From the NCBI GenBank assembly GCA_910577235.1, contig CAJTMX010000033.1, positions 1-42,413 on the forward strand: a stretch of DNA of 42,413 nucleotides, given 5' to 3'. Both the position numbers and the translations under genes were made by a program. Each line of letters starts with the position of its first letter. Position 1 is the stretch's first letter. The notes beneath the pieces were generated by a model. The model was given only the letters and a program-made list of their open reading frames with translations. It had not been told where the DNA came from and made no database searches. This document shows, piece by piece, positions 25,076 to 33,044 of the stretch. Source of the DNA: an uncultured Acetatifactor sp. Its GTDB lineage: Bacteria; Bacillota; Clostridia; Lachnospirales; Lachnospiraceae.

Positions 25076-25834
25076 ATGGGAAACATGAGACAGGACAGCT
25101 CAACGATAGCGTGGAATAATCTTGGCGAGGAGTGGTTTGAACTGGCGCAAAAAGGGGAAAGCCGCAAGTGCTTTATCATGCCCCATATGCTCCGGTTCAT
25201 GGGAGATGTGGACGGTTTATGTATTCTTGATCTGGGCTGCGGCGAGGGCGGCTATTCCAGAGAACTGACCAGGCGCGGCGCTGAGGTGACGGCGGTTGAC
25301 TGTTCCGAGAAAGCGGTGATGTATTCTATGGAACTGGCTCGGCAAGAAGGGCTTGATATAGAACATCAGATAAGAAACAGCAATGATCTATTCGGTATCA
25401 GGGACAGTGCATTTGATATTGTTTTGTGTTCCATGATGCTGATGGATTGCGAGGATCTGGAGGGGACGCTGCGGGAGGCGGCCAGAGTGCTGAAACCGGG
25501 CGGAAGACTGTTTGTCAGCGTATTGCATCCCTGCTTTGACGGCAACCATGAGGAGGGAATCGGAAGACAGGGGATCGGACTGGACAGACAGGTGGTAGTT
25601 AAGAATTACTTTGAACCAAGGCAATGGGAGGCTCCGCTGTGGGGCGGCAAAACGCCTGTGCTCTGGCATCACAGGACCTTGGAGGAATATGTTAAGAACT
25701 TCATCAAAGCGGGGTTGACCATCGTTGACGTCAATGAACCCAGAGCTACGGATGAGGAGGCAAAGATATCTACAGCTATAGCATGGCTGCAAAAAATACC
25801 GTTATATTTGTATTGGGAGTTGAAAAAGGAATGA
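25076..25834 (+). CDS. SAM-dependent class I methyltransferase
   Basis: A 252-residue soluble methyltransferase of the Methyltransf_11/25 type. Motif I is LDLGCGEGG (51-59), followed by the acidic loop VTAVDCSEKAV, the post-II segment FDIVLCSMMLMDCEDLE and a LKPGGRLFVSVLHPC strand. The C-terminal part (WHHRTLEEYVKNFIKAGL) is typical of small-molecule methyltransferases. The ATG at 25076 has GGGAGG; an in-frame ATG 11 codons upstream lacks one. It ends 18 bases before metA. Shared transcription with a methionine gene is suggestive, but the substrate is unknown. Confidence 0.88.
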   Translation: MGNMRQDSSTIAWNNLGEEWFELAQKGESRKCFIMPHMLRFMGDVDGLCILDLGCGEGGYSRELTRRGAEVTAVDCSEKAVMYSMELARQEGLDIEHQIRNSNDLFGIRDSAFDIVLCSMMLMDCEDLEGTLREAARVLKPGGRLFVSVLHPCFDGNHEEGIGRQGIGLDRQVVVKNYFEPRQWEAPLWGGKTPVLWHHRTLEEYVKNFIKAGLTIVDVNEPRATDEEAKISTAIAWLQKIPLYLYWELKKE

Positions 25835-25852
25835 CGAAAGGAGCGCACGACT

Positions 25853-26758
25853 ATGCCCATTAAGACACAGAGCGATCTTCCCGCGAAGGAGATACTGGAG
25901 AACGAAAATATATTTGTGATGGATGAGAACCGGGCCATGCATCAGGATATCCGGCCTTTGAAGGTCATGATACTGAATATCATGCCGGTAAAGCAGGATA
26001 CGGAGCTGCAGTTGTTGCGGGCGCTGTCCAATACGCCGCTGCAGGTGGATGTGACTTTTTTGAATGTAAAGAGCCATATTTCCGTCAATACCCCGGCCAA
26101 TCATCTGAATAAGTTTTATACTTCTCTGGACGAGGTGCGGGATAAAAAGTTTGACGGTCTGATCATTACCGGTGCCCCGGTGGAGGATATCACCTTTGAG
26201 GAGGTGGACTATTGGGATGAGATCTGTGAGATCATGGACTGGGCGGAGAGCCATGTGACTTCCACTTTACATATCTGCTGGGGGGCACAGGCGGGACTTT
26301 ATCATTATTATGGGATCAATAAGCGCAAGCTTCCGGAGAAGCTTTTCGGGGTGTATGCCCATAAGGTGTCCAACCGGAAGATTCCGTTGGTCAGGGGATT
26401 TGACGATATTTTTCTGGCCCCTCACAGCCGTCATACCGAGACGCCCGCGGAGGCTATCCATGCCTGCCCGGAGCTGACGGTGCTGGCGGAGAGCCGGGAG
26501 GCGGGGGTGTTTCTGGCCATTGCCGAGGACGGCAAGAAGATCTTTGTCAACGGCCATCCCGAGTATGACCGCTATACTCTGAACAATGAGTACCACCGTG
26601 ATCTGGATAAGGGTCTGCCCATTCATGTACCCTACAATTATTATCCGGAGGATGATCCGGAGCAAAGGCCCCTGTTGCAGTGGAGATCCCACAGCAACAA
26701 TCTGTACAGCAACTGGCTAAATTACTACGTATATCAAGTCACTCCGTACGATCTGTAA
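25853..26758 (+). CDS. metA: Homoserine O-acyltransferase MetA, predicted acetyl-CoA type
   Basis: A 301-residue enzyme for the first committed step of methionine synthesis, activating homoserine with an acyl-CoA. The catalytic Cys142 is in ICWGAQAG, and His235 and Glu237 are in NGHPEYDR. Residue 111 is Glu (APVED), where E. coli MetA has Gly. In this family Glu at 111 goes with acetyl-CoA use, as in Bacillus cereus, so homoserine O-acetyltransferase activity is predicted despite the usual succinyltransferase label. The ribosome binding site is AAAGGAG. No SAM riboswitch is visible in the short gap upstream. Confidence 0.95.
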   Translation: MPIKTQSDLPAKEILENENIFVMDENRAMHQDIRPLKVMILNIMPVKQDTELQLLRALSNTPLQVDVTFLNVKSHISVNTPANHLNKFYTSLDEVRDKKFDGLIITGAPVEDITFEEVDYWDEICEIMDWAESHVTSTLHICWGAQAGLYHYYGINKRKLPEKLFGVYAHKVSNRKIPLVRGFDDIFLAPHSRHTETPAEAIHACPELTVLAESREAGVFLAIAEDGKKIFVNGHPEYDRYTLNNEYHRDLDKGLPIHVPYNYYPEDDPEQRPLLQWRSHSNNLYSNWLNYYVYQVTPYDL

Positions 26759-26866
26759 CAGGCGCGCGGCATGAGGTTTTTTGGCGTTTAGGCAGGATAA
26801 TGCCATGTGGCAGGGAGCCAACAGGAAATGTGAGCGGTTCTGGGGGAGGAATCGGGGTTTTGTGTT

Positions 26867-26885
26867 CCGGGATTTATTATCCGGG
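26867..26885. other. Hairpin between metA and the Sel1 gene
   Basis: CCGGGAT and ATCCGGG form a perfect 7-base stem around TTATT. There is no T-run after it, so it is not a classical terminator. It may mark an RNA processing site or protect the message of the downstream gene. Confidence 0.4.
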
Positions 26886-26939
26886 ATTCTGCCGCCAGAG
26901 CTTGACGTTTGGAGGATTAATTCAGATAAGGAGAAGGAT

Positions 26940-28175
26940 ATGGAGAAAACTCTATCGCAGGAAGTAAAACAGGGACTTCAGGATATTTACTACAATGTGC
27001 GCACCGGGAGGGGCAAGGAGGCTTTCGCTCTGCTGGAGCAGGCGTCAGCGGCGGGAGACGGGGATGCCTCCTGCCTACTGGCCAGGTGCTATTGCGGACA
27101 TCAATATGTGTGGGTAGGTCACGGTTTCCCGGAGGACGACGATCGGGCGATCCAGCTGATGCACAGGTCTGTAGAGCAGGGCAGCGCGCTGGGAGTATTG
27201 GTGGCCATGCGCATGGGAGAACTGAGTCCGGAGCTGGAGAGCAAGATGCCTTTTTCCAGTCTGCAGGAGGCTTTTGACCAGGTGCTTGAGATGGCGCAGG
27301 ACGGGGAGGCTTTTTGCCAGTACACGGTGGCCAATACATATTTTTGGTGGGACTTTGTGCGCATTCAGGGCAGGGATAAGAACTCGTTTTCCGATCAGAC
27401 GGAGTACATGGTCTATTTGAGAGAGAACATCTCCAAGTGCGAGGATTGGTTTTGGAAGGCGTTTCGGGGAGGTATGTATTTTGGTGCCAACAATCTCTAC
27501 CGCTATTATACCCAGGGGGACGAGGGGCTTATCGCTCCCCAACCGGAAAAGGCCCGGGACATATGGAAGATCGGCGCTGAGTGCGGTTATCCCATCCATC
27601 AGGCCATCTACGCGGACGATCTGGAGAAAGAAGGGAAGAGCGAGGACGCGCTCTATTGGTACAAGCAGGCTGCGGAAGGAGGACATCCGGGAGCCTGGAG
27701 CGATGTGGGCCGGTATTATTACGAAGGTATTGCCACAGAGAAGGATGAGAGATATGCCGTGAGCTGTTTTGAGAAGGATATCCCCTTTGGCATCGTCAAG
27801 GCCTACGATTTGCTGGGGAGAGCGTATTTTCAGGGAAGAGGTGTCTCTCAGGATTATGCCAAAGCCTACTCCTATCTGTATCATGCATACAATAAGGGCA
27901 GTTTAAAGGGCGTGTTCCTGCTGGCAAAGTGCTTTTTCTATGGCTATGGGACGGGACAGGACTATACTCTGGCCAGGAAACTCTTGGAGCAGATGAACTG
28001 GGATTATTGGGAGGCCGATTATTTTCGGGGCGTGATCTATGCCAACGGCCTGGGAGGCCCCAAGGATATCTCCAGAGGCGTGGCCTATCTGAAAAAAGCG
28101 GGGGATCATCAAGAGGCAAAAGCGGAGCTGGCTCATTATAAAAAGAACTTTTTCGGCAAATGGGTTCGCTGTTAG
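26940..28175 (+). CDS. Sel1-repeat (TPR-like) protein
   Basis: A 411-residue cytoplasmic protein built of Sel1-like helical repeats, which serve as protein-binding scaffolds. Clear units are EDALYWYKQAAEGGHPGAWS, then a VGRYYYEGIA helix pair, LGRAYFQGRGVSQDYAKAYS and LAKCFFYGYGTGQDYTLARK, from about residue 225 to the end. Weaker repeats lie before that. There is no signal peptide. The frame is open to a TTG at 26781, but AAGGAGAAGG in front of the ATG at 26940 gives the start. The partner is unknown. The TIR gene follows 103 bases downstream. Confidence 0.85.
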   Translation: MEKTLSQEVKQGLQDIYYNVRTGRGKEAFALLEQASAAGDGDASCLLARCYCGHQYVWVGHGFPEDDDRAIQLMHRSVEQGSALGVLVAMRMGELSPELESKMPFSSLQEAFDQVLEMAQDGEAFCQYTVANTYFWWDFVRIQGRDKNSFSDQTEYMVYLRENISKCEDWFWKAFRGGMYFGANNLYRYYTQGDEGLIAPQPEKARDIWKIGAECGYPIHQAIYADDLEKEGKSEDALYWYKQAAEGGHPGAWSDVGRYYYEGIATEKDERYAVSCFEKDIPFGIVKAYDLLGRAYFQGRGVSQDYAKAYSYLYHAYNKGSLKGVFLLAKCFFYGYGTGQDYTLARKLLEQMNWDYWEADYFRGVIYANGLGGPKDISRGVAYLKKAGDHQEAKAELAHYKKNFFGKWVRC

Positions 28176-28191
28176 CAGGCGGAAAGCCTGC
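28175..28191 (+). terminator. Hairpin at the stop codon of the Sel1 gene
   Basis: GCAGGC and GCCTGC pair around GGAAA, starting on the last base of the stop codon. No T-run follows at once (TTATTTTA comes 18 bases later), so termination is possible but weakly supported. Confidence 0.4.
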
Positions 28192-28278
28192 CAGCAGTCG
28201 CAGGGACTTATTTTACACCATATCAAATGACCGGACTGAAAAAGAACGATAGAGAACGCCGGCTAGGAGAGCATCGTC

Positions 28279-29673
28279 ATGCGGATATTTTTGTCACATT
28301 CCTCCAGAGACGCCGCCATTGCGGATAAAATCTGTGAGCAGCTAGAGAAAAACGGAATAAAATGTTTCATCGCCCCCAGGGACATCCGGCCGGGTAAGGA
28401 ATACGCGGAGGAGATCATCAATGGCATAGATGAGTCGGCGGCAATGATCCTGCTGATGTCCCAAAACGCGAACAGTTCACCTCATGTACTGCGGGAGGTG
28501 GAACATGCCGTCAGCGGCGGCACCCCGATCCTGGTATACAAGATGGAGGAAGTAGTCCTATCCAAATCCATGGAATATTTTCTGATGACGCATCAGTGGG
28601 TCAGCGCAAAGCCCCGGGAGGACTTTGCCGACATCATGGCCTTTGCGCGTGATCTGGCCGAAAAGGAAAACGGAAAGCAGGATGCAGCGGCAGAGAAAAA
28701 CAGAGAGCAGGATAAGGCGGCAGGGCGTATCGCCCACAAGAGCCGGGGACATGCCGCCGTGCAAAGAGCAGGGATATTTGCGGCGGCTGCCGCAGTTTTC
28801 GCGACTGTGGCGATGGCCTGCTTTGCCATAGGAAAGGCGGGTACACAGGAGAGCGCGGCGAACCCGGTCACTGTACAGACAGGGGATACCGTATTATTTG
28901 GAAGTTATCTGAATCAGGATATCGAGTGGCGTGTGCTGCATGTCTCCGAAGATGAAACACAGGCGGTCCTGATCGCCGCCCATGTTTTGACCATGAAATC
29001 CTATGACGCGGCGGAGAGCGGACGCTACAACTATGACGGGGATACGGATTACTGGACGCAGAAGTCTGAGGCGGATACAGACATGGCGCTTCAGATGCGG
29101 GTGCGGGGCAACAGCGACTGGAGCGTCTCCAATCTGCGGGCATGGCTGAACGCCGATACCGAGGTTGTAACCTATACCGGTCAGCCGCCGGTGGCGACAG
29201 CTATGGCAGAGAAGAAGAACGGCTATCAGAATGAGGCCGGATTTCTGTGTGGATTTACCCAGGAGGAGCGGGACGCCATCGTGGAGACGGAGCTGGTGAC
29301 AAATGGAAACGCGCTCTCGGAGACGGACAGTGTAACTACCCATGACAAAGTGTGGCTGTTGTCTTTGGACGAGCTTGCCTGGTTTGACCAGGCAGGTATG
29401 AGTAAATTTACCACACCCACAGAGGAGGCAGTGGAGCAGGATCAAAGCTTTTGGTACAGCTTGGACCGCGACACCTACGGAGTGGAGTGTTTTAGCTGGT
29501 GGCTGCGGGAACCGGTTTCGGAGGCGTCAAGTCTGTGCTATCTTGTGGACAACGGCTACACGGAAAATGTAATCAGGCAGGAAAACGCGGGGCTGGAAGG
29601 TTTTGGCGTACGCCCGGCGCTGACCGTTGATCTGCGTCGGGTTACATTCCGCAGTTCTGAGAGCAGGGAATGA
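28279..29673 (+). CDS. TIR domain - transmembrane - DUF6273 protein
   Basis: A 464-residue protein. Residues 1-125 form a TIR domain of the TIR_2 type: IFLSHSSRDAAIADKICEQL, CFIAPRDIRPGKEY, then SSPHVLREVEHAV, with Glu73 at the place of the NADase glutamate. A Lys/Glu-rich linker leads to one membrane helix at about 164-184. The outer part (about 200-460) has the DUF6273 pattern: VLFGSYLNQDIEWRVL, SNLRAWLN, VWLLSLDEL, SWWLREP, and FGVRPALTVDL at the end. It would carry an inner TIR domain coupled to an outer sensor-like domain. Signalling or defence by NAD cleavage is inferred only. The ribosome binding site is AGGAGAG. Confidence 0.85.
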   Translation: MRIFLSHSSRDAAIADKICEQLEKNGIKCFIAPRDIRPGKEYAEEIINGIDESAAMILLMSQNANSSPHVLREVEHAVSGGTPILVYKMEEVVLSKSMEYFLMTHQWVSAKPREDFADIMAFARDLAEKENGKQDAAAEKNREQDKAAGRIAHKSRGHAAVQRAGIFAAAAAVFATVAMACFAIGKAGTQESAANPVTVQTGDTVLFGSYLNQDIEWRVLHVSEDETQAVLIAAHVLTMKSYDAAESGRYNYDGDTDYWTQKSEADTDMALQMRVRGNSDWSVSNLRAWLNADTEVVTYTGQPPVATAMAEKKNGYQNEAGFLCGFTQEERDAIVETELVTNGNALSETDSVTTHDKVWLLSLDELAWFDQAGMSKFTTPTEEAVEQDQSFWYSLDRDTYGVECFSWWLREPVSEASSLCYLVDNGYTENVIRQENAGLEGFGVRPALTVDLRRVTFRSSESRE

Positions 29674-29678
29674 TATCG

Positions 29679-29705
29679 GGCGATTATCTATGACAGGTAA
29701 TCGCC
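29679..29705 (+). terminator. Rho-independent terminator after the TIR gene
   Basis: GGCGATTA (29679-29686) pairs perfectly with TAATCGCC (29698-29705) around an 11-base loop. TGTTT follows. The short T-run makes it a moderate call. Confidence 0.6.
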
Positions 29706-29708
29706 TGT

Positions 29709-29737
29709 TTGGATTTATGGGATTTGTAATATATATA
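29709..29737 (+). promoter_or_regulatory. Likely promoter of the bile salt hydrolase
   Basis: TTGGAT (29709-29714) and TATATA (29732-29737) are 17 bases apart, in an AT-rich stretch just before the bile salt hydrolase gene. The -10 box is only a fair match. Confidence 0.45.
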
Positions 29738-29804
29738 AGCTTTTGCGGGAAAAATGGGTAAATAAATCACTTTATCACAACTAAGATTTGGGAGGGTTTG
29801 AAAA

Positions 29805-30785
29805 ATGTGCACAGCGGCAACCTATCAGACAAAAGATTTTTACTTTGGACGCACTTTGGACTATGATTTTTCCTACGGCGAAGAGGTAGTCATAACCCCT
29901 CGCAGTTTCCCGCTTTATTTCCGGTGCCAGAATACCATGGACAAGCACTACGCAATGATCGGGATAGCCCATGTTGCCGGGAACTGCCCTCTGTATTACG
30001 AGGCGGTGAACGAGAAGGGCCTGGGGATGGCAGGGTTGAATTTCGTGGGAAACGCGGTGTATGGCAAGGAGCAGCCGGGCAGGGACAATGTGGCAACTTT
30101 TGAGTTTATTCCCTGGATATTGGGGCAGTGCGCCACTCTTGAGGAGGCCCGGTCCCTTCTGGAGAGGATCAATCTGACCGACACGCCTTTTGACGAAAAG
30201 CTTCCTCCGGCGCAGCTGCATTGGATGATTGCAGACCGTGGCGGGGCCATCGTTGTGGAATCGGTGCAGGAGGGCCTTCGGGTCTATGACAATCCGGTGG
30301 GCGTGCTGACTAACAATCCGCCCTTTGATCGGCAGCTTTTCCAGTTGAACAACTATATGCATCTGTCGCCGAAAGATCCCCCTAATCTCTTTTCCCGCCA
30401 ACTGGATCTGAGGATCTATGGGCGGGGCATGGGTGCATTGGGGTTGCCGGGGGATCTGTCTTCCCAGTCCCGTTTTGTCAGGGCAGCCTTTGTGAAGATG
30501 AATTCTCTGTCCGGCGACTCGGAGGCGGACAGCGTCAGCCAGTTTTTCCATATACTGGGATCTGTTGACCAGCAGCGGGGGTGTTGTGAGGTGGGAGAGG
30601 GAAAATATGAGATCACGATCTACACCTGCTGCTGCAATGCGGACAAGGGTATCTACTACTACACCACCTATGACAACCATCAGATCACGGCGGTGGACAT
30701 GGGCATGGAAAACCTGGACGCATCAGAGCTGATCTCCTATCCGGTGATCCGGGAGGAGCAGATCAGAGTGCAGAACCTGCGGTAG
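29805..30785 (+). CDS. bsh: Bile salt hydrolase (choloylglycine hydrolase family)
   Basis: A 326-residue Ntn-hydrolase that splits glycine or taurine from conjugated bile acids. After Met removal the nucleophile is Cys2 (MCTAATY, no propeptide). The other catalytic residues are in place: Arg16 and Asp19 (FGRTLD), Asn79 (AGLNF), Asn170/171 (LTNNPPF) and Arg223 (SQSRFVRAAF). The substrate loop reads YGRGMGALGLPGD. The length and motifs favour a bile salt hydrolase over a penicillin V acylase, though the two are hard to separate. GGGAGGG lies eight bases before the ATG. It appears to be a single-gene unit. Confidence 0.92.
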   Translation: MCTAATYQTKDFYFGRTLDYDFSYGEEVVITPRSFPLYFRCQNTMDKHYAMIGIAHVAGNCPLYYEAVNEKGLGMAGLNFVGNAVYGKEQPGRDNVATFEFIPWILGQCATLEEARSLLERINLTDTPFDEKLPPAQLHWMIADRGGAIVVESVQEGLRVYDNPVGVLTNNPPFDRQLFQLNNYMHLSPKDPPNLFSRQLDLRIYGRGMGALGLPGDLSSQSRFVRAAFVKMNSLSGDSEADSVSQFFHILGSVDQQRGCCEVGEGKYEITIYTCCCNADKGIYYYTTYDNHQITAVDMGMENLDASELISYPVIREEQIRVQNLR

Positions 30786-30807
30786 AGTAAAATCGACTCC
30801 CTATCCT

Positions 30808-30864
30808 TTGACCGTAAAAAGCGTGTCTGTTATGCTGAGTATATAGAAAGGACGGTAAACCGTC
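30808..30864 (+). promoter_or_regulatory. Promoter and inverted repeat before the XRE/FliG-like gene
   Basis: TTGACC (30808-30813) and TATGCT (30831-30836) are 17 bases apart. In the leader, GACGGT and ACCGTC (30851-30864) form a perfect inverted repeat around AA. The -35 region also contains GACCGT. Binding by the XRE protein encoded downstream is likely but not shown. Confidence 0.6.
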
Positions 30865-30888
30865 TGAAAAAGGGAAAGGAGTTTTACT

Positions 30889-31836
30889 ATGGAATACCAC
30901 AGGATTTATATGGGAAAAAGGATCAGTCTGCTCAGGAGGGCGAAGGGACTGACTCAGGAGCAGTTGGCGGCAGAGTTGTGTGTGAGTCCGGCGGCGGTAT
31001 CTAAATGGGAGAGGGATATAGCAGTTCCCGGCGTGGAATTGCTGTGGATGCTGGCTGACCATTTTGCCTGCAGCATAGACGAGCTGGTAGGACGCAGACA
31101 GGAGCAGATGGAGCAGATGGGTATATATGAGGAAGAGTCCCTATATCTGATTGCCATAGCGGACGATCTGCTGCGGTGCAGCGAGGCCAGCAGGTGTAGG
31201 GGGCTTCTCGCCATGGAGCAGGAGATCGCGGATTTTCAGGGTGGCAGCGAGTTTTTGCCATTTGCCATACGATATATCCTGCAGGGATTTGGAAATCAGA
31301 TGGATGTGGGCAGGATCATGGAGCTGCTGCGCAATTACTCCAAGGCTCTGCCTGCCGAGCAGACCGAGGGACCTATGGTAACGGCGGCGCTGGAGGCTAT
31401 CGTATCCGGGGAATCGGCCGATATGGTCAAGGAGATCGTAGCATCCTATATAGGAATGGAATACTGGGAAAAAATGGCGGGAGACAGGGTCAGGCAGCGC
31501 ACAAGGGAAGACGTTCTGGCGCGGTATAAAGAGCCGTATGCACAAGACACCGGTCTGCTGGAGCCGCTGGCGCAGTTGGGAGATTTTGAGATACAGACTA
31601 TTTTGCGCAATCTGGAAAACAGCGAATTTGCGGCGGCCATGCGCGGTGTTTCAGGAGCGGTGGCAATGCGATTTCTCTCCAATCTCTCGGACCGGGTACT
31701 GACGTTTATCGGTGAAGATATTGACAACTGGCAGGGAACGGAGGAGGATATACTGGCTGCTCAGAGGAAGATACTGGAGATCCGGAAACGCTGCGGCGGG
31801 GGTGGAGAACAGAAAGGGACGGTACATGAAATGTAG
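30889..31836 (+). CDS. XRE helix-turn-helix protein with MotA/FliG-like C-terminal part
   Basis: A 315-residue protein. Residues 9-66 form a clear Cro/C1 HTH (ISLLRRAKGLTQEQLAAELC, then SPAAVSKWERD). Residues 96-150 (SRCRGLLAMEQEIADF, then FLPFAIRYILQGF) resemble the cytoplasmic REGLLALE region of flagellar MotA. Residues 230-300 (IQTILRNLENSEFAAAMRGV, FLSNLSDRVLTFIGEDID, then AAQRKILEI) resemble the FliG C-terminal domain. No flagellar genes lie in the window. The protein may have borrowed a helical protein-binding module. AAAGGAG sits seven bases before the ATG. The last 11 bases overlap the exporter gene. Confidence 0.8.
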   Translation: MEYHRIYMGKRISLLRRAKGLTQEQLAAELCVSPAAVSKWERDIAVPGVELLWMLADHFACSIDELVGRRQEQMEQMGIYEEESLYLIAIADDLLRCSEASRCRGLLAMEQEIADFQGGSEFLPFAIRYILQGFGNQMDVGRIMELLRNYSKALPAEQTEGPMVTAALEAIVSGESADMVKEIVASYIGMEYWEKMAGDRVRQRTREDVLARYKEPYAQDTGLLEPLAQLGDFEIQTILRNLENSEFAAAMRGVSGAVAMRFLSNLSDRVLTFIGEDIDNWQGTEEDILAAQRKILEIRKRCGGGGEQKGTVHEM

Positions 31837-32860
31837 CTGGCTGGCAAAACTGACAAAGAGCTTGAAGATCGCACTGGCGGCCATGCTGGCCATGGCGCTG
31901 GCCCGTGCTTTGGGGCTTGAAAATTCTACCACTGCTGGGATCATCACGATCCTCAGTATCCAGGGCACCAAGCTGGAGACTCTTAAAACGGCGGGAAAGA
32001 GAGCGCTGGCGTTCCTGTGTGCGCTACTGCTGGCGGGAGTCTGCTATGGGCTGCTGGGCTATACGGTGTGGGCCTTTGGCGTTTATTTGGTTTTATTTGT
32101 CTTGCTGTGTCTGATCATGAGATGGCAGGAGGCCATCGCCATGGACTCCGTGCTGGTAAGCCATTTTCTGGTGCAGGGCTGTTTTTTGCCCCTGCTGGGC
32201 AATGAGATATTGCTGTTCGTTGTGGGTACGGGATTCGGAATCCTGGTCAATCTACATCTGCGCAGCCGGAGGGAGCAGTTCACCCGGCTCTCGGACCGGG
32301 TGGACGGGTTGATCAAGGAGATATTGGGACAGATGGCCCGGCAGCTGGTGCGGGAGGAAGGCTCTGAAAGTGAGGAAATCGGCGGCGGGGACATATTGCA
32401 GGAGCAAAAACCGGGTCAGCCGCAAAGACAGGAGGCGTGGCAGGAGCAGGAATTATTGCAGGCGCTGCGTTTGGCGGAGGACTGCGCGGTGGAGAACTAT
32501 GGCAATACTCCGTTCTCCCGGGATACTTACGAGCTTGACTATGTGCGGATGCGTCAGCGGCAGACGGTGATTCTGCGGGCGATCCACGAAAACATCAGGG
32601 GCCTTTCCTGTCTGCCCAGCCAGGCGCGGCAGGTAGCGCAGCTCCTTGAGCAGGTCCGGCAGGAATATCACCGTTACAACAATGTGGAAGGCCTGCTTGC
32701 GAAGATGGAAGATGTGTTCGCGGATATGCAGACCCAGCCTCTGCCCCTTAGCCGGGAAGAATTTGAGGCCCGTGCGGTATTATTTTATGTTCTCAGGCAG
32801 ATGGAGGAACTGCTGAAGATCAAAAGACAGTTTATCAGGGAATGCCAGGTTCAGCGGTAA
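31826..32860 (+). CDS. Aromatic acid exporter family (ArAE/FUSC-like) membrane protein
   Basis: A 344-residue membrane protein. The first 160 residues contain about five hydrophobic helices (SLKIALAAMLAMALARALGL, TTAGIITILSIQGTKLETL, then several Leu-rich spans), matching the ArAE_1 domain of Gram-positive aromatic-acid exporters. The C-terminal half is soluble and helical, ending in an FYVLRQMEELLKIKR segment as in ArAE_1_C. Frames upstream stay open, but the ATG at 31826 has AAAGGGACGG and sits within the end of the XRE gene, so the two are translationally coupled. The substrate is unknown; export of a toxic small molecule is inferred. Confidence 0.85.
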   Translation: MKCSWLAKLTKSLKIALAAMLAMALARALGLENSTTAGIITILSIQGTKLETLKTAGKRALAFLCALLLAGVCYGLLGYTVWAFGVYLVLFVLLCLIMRWQEAIAMDSVLVSHFLVQGCFLPLLGNEILLFVVGTGFGILVNLHLRSRREQFTRLSDRVDGLIKEILGQMARQLVREEGSESEEIGGGDILQEQKPGQPQRQEAWQEQELLQALRLAEDCAVENYGNTPFSRDTYELDYVRMRQRQTVILRAIHENIRGLSCLPSQARQVAQLLEQVRQEYHRYNNVEGLLAKMEDVFADMQTQPLPLSREEFEARAVLFYVLRQMEELLKIKRQFIRECQVQR

Positions 32861-33044
32861 TACAATGCGCCATTATCGGTGGAGTCCATGTTGGGTATCT
32901 ATATGGAGTCATGCTATATAGCAGGTAATGCGGGCAAAGCGGCAGCCGGCCTGTCAACACAGGTATGCGGGATGAGGTAACTTTGCAGGGAAACTTTCAA
33001 ACATTGATTGGTATGCGTGCTGAAGCACCCAAAGGGGTATAAGT

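Noticed and set aside
25834..25853. SAM riboswitch before metA
   Set aside because: Only 18 bases separate metA from the methyltransferase, and no riboswitch-like fold is visible there.
30889..32860. Part of a flagellar operon
   Set aside because: Only the C-terminal similarity suggests it; the HTH domain and the exporter neighbour argue against it, and no other flagellar genes lie nearby.
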